DNA of 64,000 nt from Martelella lutilitoris (GCF_005924265.1 NZ_VCLB01000006.1:248001-312000); one strand, 5' to 3'; numbered from the stretch's first letter, positions 9,582 to 18,641 are shown. Translations and numbers: made by a program. The notes: generated by a model from the letters alone, not told the origin.

Positions 9582-9992
9582 TCAACGGCGAACGAGGACG
9601 GAGCAGGCGGCGTGGCGAACCACGCGGTCGGCTGTCGAGCCGATCAGATAGTTCGAAAAATCCGGCCGGTGCGAGGCCACGAGGATGAGATCGGCCTTGT
9701 GGGCCTTGGCAGAGGCGAGGATTTCACGCGCCGGCGGGCCCGTGCGCAACTCGATCTCGGCATCCACCTTGGCGCGCGCCCTCAACTCCTGCAGCTTGTC
9801 GCGCGCGTCATTGACGGCGCTGTCCATCAGGTCCACCGGCACATCGATCGCCAGATAGGACGGGATTTCCTCGACCACGTGCAGCAGCACGATCTCACCT
9901 GCCGGATCCAGCAATTCGCTGGCCTTGGTCAGAATGTCGAGCCCCTTGTCGAGCACGGAAATGTCGACCGGTACGATAATTTTCTTGAACAT
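9582..9992 (-). CDS. Universal stress protein, UspA family
   Basis: 136-residue single UspA domain. It starts MFKKIIVPVDISVLDKGLDI with the first beta strand, and shows the C-terminal nucleotide-loop region IGSTADRVVRHAACSVLVRR, related to the G-2x-G-9x-G-S/T ATP-binding motif. The Asp of PVD at the N-terminus is conserved. The ATG at 9992 is preceded by GGAGGAAGC. It is cytoplasmic. A FixK/FNR-type box lies 125 nt upstream of the start, which would fit oxygen-limited induction as known for other Usp genes. Confidence 0.92.
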   Translation of the reverse strand: MFKKIIVPVDISVLDKGLDILTKASELLDPAGEIVLLHVVEEIPSYLAIDVPVDLMDSAVNDARDKLQELRARAKVDAEIELRTGPPAREILASAKAHKADLILVASHRPDFSNYLIGSTADRVVRHAACSVLVRR

Positions 9993-10116
9993 TGCTTCCT
10001 CCTTTCCCGGTTGCCGCCTCATGATTGAAGGGGCACTCGCCTTTTAAGAGCATGTCTGGCGACCCGGGTCTACTGGCTTGTTGACCCGACAGTCGCGCCG
10101 CGCCCCTCCTCGCGCA

Positions 10117-10130
10117 TTGATCAAGGTCAA
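10117..10130. promoter_or_regulatory. FixK/FNR-type box between uspA and sqr
   Basis: TTGATCAAGGTCAA fits the FixK/FnrL pattern TTGA-N6-TCAA, including TTGAY and RTCAA. Placed at -41.5, the centre would put a leftward start near 10082 for uspA, giving a leader of about 90 nt, or a rightward start near 10165 for sqr. The uspA direction is the more usual target. The 342-nt spacer holds no gene. Confidence 0.55.
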
Positions 10131-10201
10131 TTTCAGATTTGATGATTGTTAACTTGGTCGCGTCGAACGGAATGAGCCGATAGTTGGACGGCGCACTTAA
10201 T

Positions 10202-10243
10202 ATACGCTATTGCGTATCTTCAAAGAAATACATATCTATGTAT
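10202..10243. promoter_or_regulatory. Two tandem inverted repeats upstream of sqr
   Basis: ATACGC-TATT-GCGTAT (10202-10217) and ATACAT-ATCT-ATGTAT (10228-10243) are both perfect 6-4-6 inverted repeats. They share the frame ATAC..N..GTAT, and their centres are 26 bp apart (about 2.5 helical turns). They lie 92-133 nt before the sqr ATG. Two matched sites look like a cooperative repressor operator. An ArsR-family sulfide sensor of the SqrR/BigR type would be a reasonable binder, but no such gene is in the window. Confidence 0.5.
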
Positions 10244-10334
10244 CAATTGGCACTGCTTCGGAGCGGCAGTGTCCGAAGGTTCCGGCATGGCGCTCATGTC
10301 GCATCGCCGGGCCTGATCCTTAAGGGAGGAAAAC

Positions 10335-11621
10335 ATGGCAAATATCGTAGTATTGGGCGCAGGCCTTGGCGGCACGATCGTCGCTTATGAATTGCGCGAG
10401 AAACTCGGCCGCGAGCACACGGTCACGGTCATCAACAAGGGGTCCGTCTATTCATTCGTCCCCTCAAACCCCTGGGTTGCAGTCGGCTGGCGCAGCGAGG
10501 AAGATGTCCAGGTCGACCTGGCGCCGGTTTTCGCCAAGCGCAACATCACGCTGCGGCCCGAGGGCGCGGCGAAACTTCATGCAGCCGAAAACCGGGTCGA
10601 ACTGACCGATGGCAGCATGGTCGATTACGACTATCTGGTCATCGCCACCGGCCCTGAACTCGCCTTTGACGAGATCGAGGGTTTCGGGCCTGGCGCCGGT
10701 TTTTCGCAATCGGTCTGCGAAACCGGCCATGCCGGGCAGGCGAAATCGGCCTTCGACCGGCTTGTCGAAAACCCGGGACCGGTCGTCATCGGCGCGGTAC
10801 AGGGCGCCTCATGCTTCGGCCCGGCCTATGAATTCGCCTTCATCCTCGACAAGGCGCTGCGTGACGCCAAGGTGCGCGATCGGGTGCCGATGACCTTCGT
10901 CACGCCCGAACCCTATATCGGCCATCTCGGCCTCGACGGCGTCGGCGACACCAAGGGACTGATGGAAAGCGAGTTGCGCGACCGTCACATCAAGTGGATC
11001 ACCAATGCCCGCGTCGACCACATGACGGAGGAAAGCGTCGTGGCCGAGGAGATCGGCGAGGACGGCGCGGTCAAGGAACGCCACGAACTGCCGGCCAGGT
11101 TCAAGATGATGCTGCCGGCCTTCCGCGGCGTGTCGGCGATCCGCGGCATCGAGGGGCTGACCAATCCGCGCGGCTTCGTCATCATCGACAAGCACCAGCA
11201 GAACCCGGAATTCCAAAACATCTTCGCCATCGGCGTCTGCGTCGCGATCGCGCCGACCGGCAAGACCGCCGTTCCCGTCGGCGTGCCGAAGACCGGGTTC
11301 ATGATCGAATCGATGGCGACGGCGACGGTTGGCAATATCGCCCGCCTGATCGCCGGCGAGAAACCCAATGTCCAGGCCACCTGGAACGCCGTCTGCCTTG
11401 CCGATTTCGGCGATGGGGGCGTCGCCTTCGTGGCACAGCCGCAAATTCCGCCGCGCAACGTCAACTGGGCCTCGGAAGGCCGCTGGGTGCACGCCGCCAA
11501 GGTCGGCTTCGAGAAGTACTTCCTGCGCAAGGTGAGAACCGGCGTCAGCGAGCCCTTCTACGAAAAGCTTGCGCTGCAGGCGCTGAAGATCGACAAGCTG
11601 AAGGCCGTCACCTTCGACTGA
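10335..11621 (+). CDS. sqr: Sulfide:quinone oxidoreductase, type I
   Basis: 428-residue FAD protein of the inner membrane periphery that oxidises hydrogen sulfide to sulfane sulfur and reduces quinone. The dinucleotide fold VVLGAGLGGTIVAYELR is at residues 5-21 and VPSNPWVAVGWR at 42-53. All three cysteines of type I SQR are present: Cys128 (SQSVC), Cys160 (QGASCFGPAYE) and Cys354 (WNAVC). The C-terminal KYFLRKVRTGVSEPFYEKLA matches the membrane-binding amphipathic helix region of Rhodobacter SQR. The start is preceded by AAGGGAGGAAAAC. No persulfide dioxygenase or rhodanese gene adjoins it. The protein may serve sulfide detoxification rather than lithotrophy. Confidence 0.95.
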   Translation: MANIVVLGAGLGGTIVAYELREKLGREHTVTVINKGSVYSFVPSNPWVAVGWRSEEDVQVDLAPVFAKRNITLRPEGAAKLHAAENRVELTDGSMVDYDYLVIATGPELAFDEIEGFGPGAGFSQSVCETGHAGQAKSAFDRLVENPGPVVIGAVQGASCFGPAYEFAFILDKALRDAKVRDRVPMTFVTPEPYIGHLGLDGVGDTKGLMESELRDRHIKWITNARVDHMTEESVVAEEIGEDGAVKERHELPARFKMMLPAFRGVSAIRGIEGLTNPRGFVIIDKHQQNPEFQNIFAIGVCVAIAPTGKTAVPVGVPKTGFMIESMATATVGNIARLIAGEKPNVQATWNAVCLADFGDGGVAFVAQPQIPPRNVNWASEGRWVHAAKVGFEKYFLRKVRTGVSEPFYEKLALQALKIDKLKAVTFD

Positions 11622-11664
11622 GCCTTGAATGCGGCCGCGCGGACGCACCCGCCGGCCGCTTCGC

Positions 11665-12075
11665 TTACGGATAGAGGTAGTTCCGGTCCCATTCGGAGCG
11701 CGGGACTTCCTTGCCGATGCTGAAGCTGAAATCGGTGACGGCGAGCTCGCTCGCATCGGTCACGCAGTGATAGCTCAGATGATACCAGTGCTCGTGAGAA
11801 CGGAAGACGGCACCTCTGGCATCGATCGTGTTTCCACTCACCTCGGGCGGCGCGAATGTATAGGCAATCACCTTGTCCGGGGTCAGGTCCCTGCGGGCCG
11901 CATCGATGCGTGTAAGCGCCTCGACATCGCAGCGTTGCTCCAGTTCCTCCTCGGGATCGAGGCGCTCCAGTTCAGCGGCGATGCGCTTGTTGAGCGCGAA
12001 GGCCTGCGAGCCGGCCAGAACCACGCATGCGGCCACGAGAACAGTCCTCAACACATTCACTCTCCCGACTGACAT
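11665..12075 (-). CDS. DUF930 exported protein
   Basis: 136-residue protein with an N-terminal signal sequence (VLRTVLVAACVVLAGSQAFA) and a mature region starting LNKRIAAELERLDPEEELEQRCDVEAL, the pattern of the rhizobial DUF930 family. Two cysteines in the mature part (EQRCD and YHCVTD) could form a disulfide. The ATG at 12075 lacks a good ribosome site. An internal GTG or TTG a few codons later, preceded by GGGAGAG, may be the true start and would still keep the whole signal peptide. Function is unknown. It converges with sqr (44 nt apart). Confidence 0.72.
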   Translation of the reverse strand: MSVGRVNVLRTVLVAACVVLAGSQAFALNKRIAAELERLDPEEELEQRCDVEALTRIDAARRDLTPDKVIAYTFAPPEVSGNTIDARGAVFRSHEHWYHLSYHCVTDASELAVTDFSFSIGKEVPRSEWDRNYLYP

Positions 12076-12106
12076 GTAACACTATTACCCTCCATATGCA
12101 CAATCC

Positions 12107-12175
12107 GGTCGCCGGAGGCAAGTCTTCGACCCGCTGCTTGATGTCGCTCGGCGGCAGCCTTATCTTCCGGCGACC
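12107..12175. other. Nested inverted repeats before ptrB
   Basis: GGTCGCCGGA (12107-12116) and TCCGGCGACC (12166-12175) are perfect 10-bp arms 49 nt apart, enclosing a further GCTGC/GCAGC pair. The segment ends 23 nt before the GTG start of the oligopeptidase gene. It could form a structured 5' leader or be a decayed palindromic repeat. Nothing identifies it as a known element. Confidence 0.35.
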
Positions 12176-12198
12176 TGAAAACAACAAGGCCCGCCATC

Positions 12199-14313
12199 GT
12201 GACTGTGTTCAAGAACCTCCCCGCGCCCCCGAAAGCCAAAGCCAAGCCCGTGACCGACACCCGCCACGGCAAGACCCGCACCGACGAGTACGCCTGGCTG
12301 CGCGCTTCAAACTGGCAGGCGATGTTCAAGGATCCGTCCATTCTCGAAGCCGATATCCGCGCCCATCTGGAAGCCGAAAACGCCTATATGAAGGCAGCCA
12401 TGGCGGATACGGAAGCGTTTCAGAAGACGCTGTTTGCCGAGATGCGCGGTCGCATCAAGGAAGACGACAGCTCCGTGCCGATGAAGGACGGCGCCTATGC
12501 CTATGGCACGGCCTATCGCACCGGCGGCGAGCAGCCTTATTTCTTCCGCGTCCCCCGCGACGGCGACCTCAATGATCCCGACCTGCGCGCCGTCCTGCTG
12601 GACGGCGACAAGGAAGGCGAAGGCAAGGCCTATTTCGATCTCGGCGGCTTCTTCCACACCACGGATCATTCCCGCGCGCTGTGGAGCTATGACGACAAGG
12701 GCTCGGAATTCTACACCATCAAGGTGCGCGATCTTGCAAGCGGCAACGACCTTGACGACGTGATCAAGAACTCCGGCGGCAGCGGCGTCTGGGCGCCGGA
12801 CGGCAAGAGCTTCTTCTACACCGAAGTGGATGAAAACCACCGCCCTTCCAAGGTTTACCACCATATCGTCGGCACACCACAAAGCGCCGACCGGCTGGTC
12901 TATGAGGAAGCCGATCCGGGCTTCTTCGTCGGCATTGGCGGGTCGCTGCTCGATGATTTCATCTTCATCGACGTCCACGACCACCAGACCTCGGAAGTTT
13001 ACATCATCCCGACGGAGACGCTGGATGCCGCGCCGAAGATGGTCGCGAAGCGCGAGACCATGGTGGAATATGACGTCACCGAGGGCGGCGACGTGTTCTT
13101 CATCCTGACCAATGACGGCGGCGCCAAGGATTTCAAGATTGTCGCGGCGCCCGTTTCCGCGCCGGGCAAGGCGAACTGGACGGAGGTCGTGCCGCATCAG
13201 CAAGGCCGACTGATCCTCTCTCACATGGCGTTTGAAAACCATCTGGTGCGGCTGGAACGCCTCGGCGGCCTGCCGCGCATCGTCATCCGCGATCGGAAGA
13301 GCGGCGAGGAACACGCGATCGCCTTTGACGAGGAAGCCTATGCGCTGGGCCTTCAGGGCGCGCAGGAATATGACACGGATACGATCCGCTTTTCCTATTC
13401 CTCGATGACCACGCCGAGCCAGCTCTTCGACTACAATATGGCGACGCGCGAACGCACGCTCTTGAAAACCCAGGAAGTGCCCTCCGGCCACAATCCGGAC
13501 GACTATGTGACGCGGCGCATCCAGGCGAAGGCGGAGGACGGCGAGCTGGTGCCCGTCAGCCTCGTCTGCCGCAAGGATACGCCGCTCGACGGTTCCGCCC
13601 CCTGCCTGCTCTACGGCTACGGCGCCTACGGCATTTCCATCCCCGCATCCTTTTCCACCAATTGCCTGTCGCTGGTCGATCGCGGCTTTGTCTATGCCAT
13701 TGCCCATATTCGTGGCGGCAAGGACAAGGGCTTCGCCTGGTACGAAAACGGCAAGATGTTTTCGAAGAAGAACACCTTCTCCGATTTCGTCGCGGCCGCC
13801 GATGCGCTGGTGACGGAGAAATTCACGTCATACGGCAAGATCGTCGCCGAGGGCGGTTCGGCCGGCGGCATGCTGATGGGCGCGGTCGCAAACATGGCGC
13901 CGGAGAAATTTTCCGGCATCATCGCCGCCGTCCCCTTTGTCGACGTGCTGACCACAATGCTGGACGACACGCTGCCGCTGACCCCGCCTGAATGGCCGGA
14001 ATGGGGCAATCCGATGGCGTCCGAAGCCTGCTACGACTATATCGCCAGCTACAGCCCCTATGACAACGTGGCCGAAAAGCCCTACCCCGCCATTCTGGCG
14101 CTCGCAGGGCTCACCGACCCGCGCGTGACCTATTGGGAACCGGCGAAATGGGTAGCGCGGCTGCGAGACAAGACCACGGGCGAGGCCCCCATCCTGCTCA
14201 GGACCAATATGGATGCCGGCCATGGCGGCGCGTCCGGCCGTTTCCAGAGGCTGGAAGAGATTGCGCTTGAATATGCTTTCGCGCTGAAGGTCTCGGGCAA
14301 GGCGGAAGGGTGA
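12199..14313 (+). CDS. ptrB: Oligopeptidase B (prolyl oligopeptidase family S9A)
   Basis: 704-residue serine peptidase that cleaves short peptides after basic residues in the cytosol or periplasm. It has an N-terminal seven-bladed propeller (about 1-420) and a C-terminal alpha/beta hydrolase. The catalytic Ser is in EGGSAGGMLMGA, the Asp in GLTDPRVTYWEPAKW and the His in DAGHGGASGRF. The N-terminal DEYAWLR block is typical. The start is GTG at 12199, with AAGG 9 nt upstream; a second in-frame GTG follows two codons later. The stop overlaps the first bases of the decayed DUF1697 frame. Confidence 0.93.
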   Translation: MTVFKNLPAPPKAKAKPVTDTRHGKTRTDEYAWLRASNWQAMFKDPSILEADIRAHLEAENAYMKAAMADTEAFQKTLFAEMRGRIKEDDSSVPMKDGAYAYGTAYRTGGEQPYFFRVPRDGDLNDPDLRAVLLDGDKEGEGKAYFDLGGFFHTTDHSRALWSYDDKGSEFYTIKVRDLASGNDLDDVIKNSGGSGVWAPDGKSFFYTEVDENHRPSKVYHHIVGTPQSADRLVYEEADPGFFVGIGGSLLDDFIFIDVHDHQTSEVYIIPTETLDAAPKMVAKRETMVEYDVTEGGDVFFILTNDGGAKDFKIVAAPVSAPGKANWTEVVPHQQGRLILSHMAFENHLVRLERLGGLPRIVIRDRKSGEEHAIAFDEEAYALGLQGAQEYDTDTIRFSYSSMTTPSQLFDYNMATRERTLLKTQEVPSGHNPDDYVTRRIQAKAEDGELVPVSLVCRKDTPLDGSAPCLLYGYGAYGISIPASFSTNCLSLVDRGFVYAIAHIRGGKDKGFAWYENGKMFSKKNTFSDFVAAADALVTEKFTSYGKIVAEGGSAGGMLMGAVANMAPEKFSGIIAAVPFVDVLTTMLDDTLPLTPPEWPEWGNPMASEACYDYIASYSPYDNVAEKPYPAILALAGLTDPRVTYWEPAKWVARLRDKTTGEAPILLRTNMDAGHGGASGRFQRLEEIALEYAFALKVSGKAEG

Positions 14314-14324
14314 GAAAACGGCCT

Positions 14325-14692
14325 ATGACCGTCTTCATCGGATTGTTGAGGGCGGTCAATGTCGGCGGCACCGCAAGACGCGCCATGGCCGATCTCAAGG
14401 CGTCGTGTCACGAGATCGGCTTTGGCGACAAGGCAACCTATGTCCAGATCGGCAATATTGTGCTTTCTCTTTCGAAAAGTCCTTTGATCCGGTAGCGTTC
14501 GGCACAATGATCGCACCAGCCGGCGAGCAAGCCGCCATCATCGGGCGCGAGGACCCTGTCTTCTGTCCGGACGGCATGGGCCGCTCGAAACTGAAGTTGT
14601 ACGGGCTTATGAAGGGAACAGCCCGCAACCTCAACACGTTGCGTAAGCTTGAGGGAATGGCAGGCGCTCTGCTTGTCGGCGAACCGGCGTAA
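14325..14692 (+). pseudogene. DUF1697 family gene, internally deleted and frameshifted
   Basis: From the ATG at 14325 the frame reads MTVFIGLLRAVNVGG, then AMADLK, IGFGDKATYVQIGNIVLSL: a good DUF1697 N-terminus. It stops at 14495. The other end of the family (PAGEQAAIIGREDPVFCPDG, GRSKLKLYGLMKGTARNLN) is found in a different frame up to the TAA at 14692. Intact DUF1697 proteins are about 175 residues; here roughly 60-70 central residues are missing as well as the frame. This indicates a deletion that joined the two ends out of phase. No function is expected. Confidence 0.75.
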
Positions 14693-14757
14693 GGTAGCCA
14701 AAAAAAGCCTGAGACGATGCAATGCGGGCGGCGATCCCGCCCGACGGAAAGAGAGCC

Positions 14758-16065
14758 ATGAAACTTCAGCTATCCCGGCGGTTATGGGTCATCTCCCAGG
14801 TGATGCGGCAACTGTGGTTCGTCGCCGCGATCTACTGCGTCGCCGGCATCGCCACGGCGCTGATCGGCATACTCCTCGACCCTTTCATTCCGGAAGGTCT
14901 CGGCGAGACGATCGGGGCTGATTCGGTCGGCTCGCTGCTGTCGATCATCGCCTCTAGCATGCTGACCGTGCTGATCTTCTCGCTCAACACCGTGGTCCAG
15001 GCATCATCGGCCGCTGCCAGCAGCGCCACGCCGCGCGCCGTCGGCACGCTTCTGGAAGACCGCACGGCCCAGGCCGCGCTCTCGACCTTTCTCGGCTCCT
15101 TCATCTTCAGCCTTGTCGGCCTGATCGCGCTTAACACCAGTCTCTACGGCACCGGCGGACGGCTGGTGCTCTTTATCGCAACCCTTGCCGTGATCGTGCT
15201 GATCATCGGCATATTGCTGCGCTGGATCAACTATCTCGGCCGCCTCGGCAAGGTCAGCCGCACCATCGAGCAGGTCGAGGACCAGGCGGTCACCGCGATG
15301 CGCAACTATCGCGCCGAACCCTTTCTGGGCGGTAGGGAGTTTGATGGGCGCATGCCGGGAGGCCTTCAACTGATTGACCCGCCTGAGACCGGCTATCTGC
15401 GCTTTGTTGACATGGCGGCCCTCGATGCAGTCTCGCGCAAGCTCGATGCAGACATCTACGTGCTGGAACGGCCCGGCGCCTTTGTAGCGCCTGGCCGCCA
15501 TATCGCCGGTATCCGATTGCCGCAAGATAGCAAGGTGGCGGGCGAGGAGGTGATCGCGGAGGCCGCCGGCGCCTTCACCATCGGCCATGAGCGCTCCTAC
15601 ACGCAGGATCCGCTTTACGGCGTCACCGTTATGTCGCAGATCGCGCTGCGCGCCCTGTCACCGGCCGTCAACGATCCCGGAACCGCCATCGACGTCGTGA
15701 CGCATCTTGTGCGCATTCTGGAGGCGGGCGAAACGCCGGACGCGGACCGGGAACCCCGCTATCCGCGCATCCACATGCCGGCAATCGCGGCGGAGGAGTT
15801 CTTCGACGCCGCCTTCACCGCCATAGCGCGCGACGGTGCGGGTATGGCCGAGGTGGTCATCCATCTTCTGCATGCCTGCCGCGCGCTCGGCCACACCGAC
15901 ATACCGAACTTTTCAGAGATGTCGGACAGGTTCATGACGCTAAGCGTGGCGCGAGCGAAAGAAACGTTGCGTTTTCAGTCAGATATCGAGCGCATCGAAC
16001 GCGCGGCCGGGCGCGTCAATGCAGCCTCTCCGGTTACTTTCCGCAAAAACAACCCGGAACAATAG
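14758..16065 (+). CDS. DUF2254 membrane protein
   Basis: 435-residue protein with two pairs of hydrophobic segments in the first 155 residues (roughly 20-40, 60-80, 105-130, 135-155) and a soluble C-terminal half. The blocks SSSAAASSATPRAVGTLLED, RSYTQDPLYGVTVMSQIALR and ALSPAVNDPGTAIDVVTHLV are typical of DUF2254. The family is uncharacterised and often linked to inner membrane or ion functions only by topology. The ATG at 14758 was chosen for the GGAAAGAG site 6 nt upstream; an ATG 36 nt earlier lacks one. Confidence 0.82.
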   Translation: MKLQLSRRLWVISQVMRQLWFVAAIYCVAGIATALIGILLDPFIPEGLGETIGADSVGSLLSIIASSMLTVLIFSLNTVVQASSAAASSATPRAVGTLLEDRTAQAALSTFLGSFIFSLVGLIALNTSLYGTGGRLVLFIATLAVIVLIIGILLRWINYLGRLGKVSRTIEQVEDQAVTAMRNYRAEPFLGGREFDGRMPGGLQLIDPPETGYLRFVDMAALDAVSRKLDADIYVLERPGAFVAPGRHIAGIRLPQDSKVAGEEVIAEAAGAFTIGHERSYTQDPLYGVTVMSQIALRALSPAVNDPGTAIDVVTHLVRILEAGETPDADREPRYPRIHMPAIAAEEFFDAAFTAIARDGAGMAEVVIHLLHACRALGHTDIPNFSEMSDRFMTLSVARAKETLRFQSDIERIERAAGRVNAASPVTFRKNNPEQ

Positions 16066-16224
16066 CGCTCCCGACCCGTTATCGCGAAGGCAGGAGCGGC
16101 TGATCACCGAAGCCTGCGCTTGAATTGCCGGGAGGTCGGCGGGGCCCGCGTCTTCGCGAGTTTATGTTTTTTATTTCGGCCATATCACCCGGAAGCGAGC
16201 TCCAATTTCGGGAGAAATTTCATT

Positions 16225-18555
16225 ATGATAGTGCTGACAACACTGATTTTTGCAGCCATCGGCCTGTTTCTGGGCGGCGGCGGCATCTGGCTGATCGTCC
16301 TTGGCGGCAGCTGGTTTTACCTCATTGCAGGCGTTGCCTTCCTGGCCACCGCTTTTTTCATTTTCATGCGCAATCCCCTCGCATACTGGGTCTATGGCGC
16401 AACCATACTGGTAACCCTCGCCTGGGCGCTGCTGGAAGTCGGTTTCGACTGGTGGCAGCTCGGCGCGCGCGGCGGGCTGGTCGTGCTGCTCGGCCTTTGG
16501 ATGTTCCTCCCATGGGTACGCCGACCGATCCTGCGCGATGATTACGGCTTTCCAAAAGAAAGATCCGCGGCCCGCGCGGGCGCCTGGCCGCTCGCCGGCG
16601 CCGTGGCACTCTCGATTATTGTGGCTGCGGTTTCGCTCTTTTCCGATCCGCATGCGATCCGCGGCGAACTGCCCGGCGTGCGCAATGCCGAAGCCTCGGT
16701 AACCGAGCGCATACCCGCCGATGAATGGCATGCCTATGGCCGCACCGAAAAAGGCCAGCGCTATTCCCCGCTTGACCAGATCACGCCGGAAAATGTCGGC
16801 GCTCTCGAGCTTGCCTGGCAGATCCAGACCGGCGACATGAAGGGTCCGAACGACGTGGTCGAGACGACCTATGAAAACACGCCGCTGATGGTGGGCGATA
16901 CGCTCTATGTCTGCACCCCGCACAGCTGGGCGATGGCCTTTGATGCCAAGACCGGCGAACAGAAGTGGAAGTTCGACCCGCAAGTGCCGGTTGACGGCAA
17001 CCGCCAGCACCAGACCTGCCGTGGCGTGACCTATTATGCCGACCCGGACATTGCCGAGGGCGAACGCTGCAAGACGCGCGTCTACCTACCGACCTCGGAT
17101 GCCCGCCTGATCGCGCTCAACGCCGAAGACGGCACGGTCTGCGAGGATTTCGCCGACAACGGCACGCTGCATCTTGAAACCAACATGCCCTACAAGACTC
17201 AAGGGTATTACTACTCAACCTCCGCGCCCCTTGCCATTGCCGGCAAGATCATCGTCGGCGGCGCGGTCAACGACAACTACTCCACCCAGAGCCCGTCCGG
17301 CGTGATCCGCGCCTATGACATCGACACCGGTGAGCTGGTCTGGAATTTCGACACCGGCAATCCAGAACAAACAGAGCCGATTGGCCCGGATGAGACCTAT
17401 ACCAAGAATTCGCCGAACAGCTGGACGGTGATGTCCGGCGACAGCGATCTGGGACTGGTCTATGTGCCCTTCGGCAATCGCGTCCCCGACCAGATCGGCC
17501 TCAACCGTTCGCCTTCGGAGGAAAAATACTCCTCCTCGGTAACCGCGCTTGATGTCGAAACCGGCGAACCGGCCTGGGTCTTCCAGGGCGTGCACCACGA
17601 TCTGTGGGACATGGATGCGCCAGCCCAGCCGCCGCTTCTCGATCTTACCATTGACGGCGAGAGCGTACCCGCGCTGGTGATGCCGACAAAGCAGGGCGAG
17701 GTTTTCGTGCTGAACCGGGAAACCGGCGAGCCGATCCTGCCGGTGACAGAAGTCGCAGCACCCCAGGAGGGCGGACTTGAAGGCGAAAACCTGTCGCCGA
17801 CCCAGCCCGTTTCCGCGCTGTCCTTCAACCCGCCGAAACTGACGGGCAAGGACATGTGGGGCGCCTCGCTGCTCGACCAGCTCGCCTGCCGGATCAAGCT
17901 GAAGCAGTATAATTACGAGGGTCGCTACACGCCGCCGTCAACCAACGGCACGATCGTCTATCCCGGCAATTTCGGCACGCTGAACTGGGGTTCGGTCGCG
18001 GTTGATCCGGAGCGCCAGGTGATGTTCGCCATGCCGGTCTACATGGCCTACACCTCAACGCTTGTGCCGAAGACCGAGCCGGGCGCCCCGACGCATGGCA
18101 TCAACTCCAATAATGGCGCGCCCTATGCCGTTTCCTTCTCCACGCTGCTCGGCCCGCTCGGCGTGCCCTGCCAGGCGCCGCCATGGGGCTATGTCGCAGG
18201 CGCCGACCTGACGACGGGTGAGATCGTATGGAAGCACAAGAACGGCACGATCCAGGACATGAATCCGCTCGGTCTGAAGATCAAGATGGGCGTGCCCGGC
18301 ATCGGCGGTCCGATCATCACCAAGGGCGGCGTCGCCTTCCTCGGTGCTGCGATGGACAACTACCTCCGCGGCTACGATCTGACGACTGGCGAACAGCTGT
18401 GGGAAGCCCGTCTTCCCGCCGGTGGCCAGGCCACGCCCATGACCTACGAGACCTCCGACGGCACGCAATATGTGCTGATCGTGGCCGGCGGTCACGGCTC
18501 GGTCGGAACCGAAACAGGCGACTACATCCTCGCCTACAAGCTGCCGGATGGCTGA
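16225..18555 (+). CDS. gcd: Membrane-bound PQQ-dependent glucose dehydrogenase
   Basis: 776-residue quinoprotein, similar in length to E. coli Gcd (796). The first 150 residues contain five membrane helices; the rest is a periplasmic eight-bladed PQQ propeller with repeated AxDxxTGExxW docking motifs. Recognisable blocks are DEWHAYGRTEKGQRYSPLDQ, HQTCRGV, TYTKNSPNSWTVMSGD, HHDLWDMDAPAQPPL and GNFGTLNWGSVAVDP. It oxidises aldoses such as glucose to the lactone in the periplasm and feeds ubiquinone. The ATG at 16225 has GGGAGA 11 nt upstream. No PQQ biosynthesis genes are in the window. A strong terminator follows. Confidence 0.95.
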   Translation: MIVLTTLIFAAIGLFLGGGGIWLIVLGGSWFYLIAGVAFLATAFFIFMRNPLAYWVYGATILVTLAWALLEVGFDWWQLGARGGLVVLLGLWMFLPWVRRPILRDDYGFPKERSAARAGAWPLAGAVALSIIVAAVSLFSDPHAIRGELPGVRNAEASVTERIPADEWHAYGRTEKGQRYSPLDQITPENVGALELAWQIQTGDMKGPNDVVETTYENTPLMVGDTLYVCTPHSWAMAFDAKTGEQKWKFDPQVPVDGNRQHQTCRGVTYYADPDIAEGERCKTRVYLPTSDARLIALNAEDGTVCEDFADNGTLHLETNMPYKTQGYYYSTSAPLAIAGKIIVGGAVNDNYSTQSPSGVIRAYDIDTGELVWNFDTGNPEQTEPIGPDETYTKNSPNSWTVMSGDSDLGLVYVPFGNRVPDQIGLNRSPSEEKYSSSVTALDVETGEPAWVFQGVHHDLWDMDAPAQPPLLDLTIDGESVPALVMPTKQGEVFVLNRETGEPILPVTEVAAPQEGGLEGENLSPTQPVSALSFNPPKLTGKDMWGASLLDQLACRIKLKQYNYEGRYTPPSTNGTIVYPGNFGTLNWGSVAVDPERQVMFAMPVYMAYTSTLVPKTEPGAPTHGINSNNGAPYAVSFSTLLGPLGVPCQAPPWGYVAGADLTTGEIVWKHKNGTIQDMNPLGLKIKMGVPGIGGPIITKGGVAFLGAAMDNYLRGYDLTTGEQLWEARLPAGGQATPMTYETSDGTQYVLIVAGGHGSVGTETGDYILAYKLPDG

Positions 18556-18583
18556 TCATTCGGTTCCATGACAAGACTATGAG

Positions 18584-18609
18584 AAGGCGCCTTTCGGGGC
18601 GCCTTTTTT
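18584..18609 (+). terminator. Intrinsic terminator of gcd
   Basis: AAGGCGCC (18584-18591) pairs perfectly with GGCGCCTT (18598-18605) around a 6-nt loop and is followed by a run of T, 29 nt past the gcd stop. It is a textbook Rho-independent terminator. Confidence 0.9.
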
Positions 18610-18641
18610 CAGTTCCCACGACAGCGGTATGCAAACCAAAA

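Noticed and set aside
12307-13707. A 466-codon minus-strand frame inside ptrB
   Set aside because: The oligopeptidase has all catalytic residues on the plus strand; the antisense product shows no domain and no ribosome site.
14405-14495. Reading the DUF1697 remnant as two separate small genes
   Set aside because: The two frames correspond to the two ends of one family, so a broken gene is the simpler reading.
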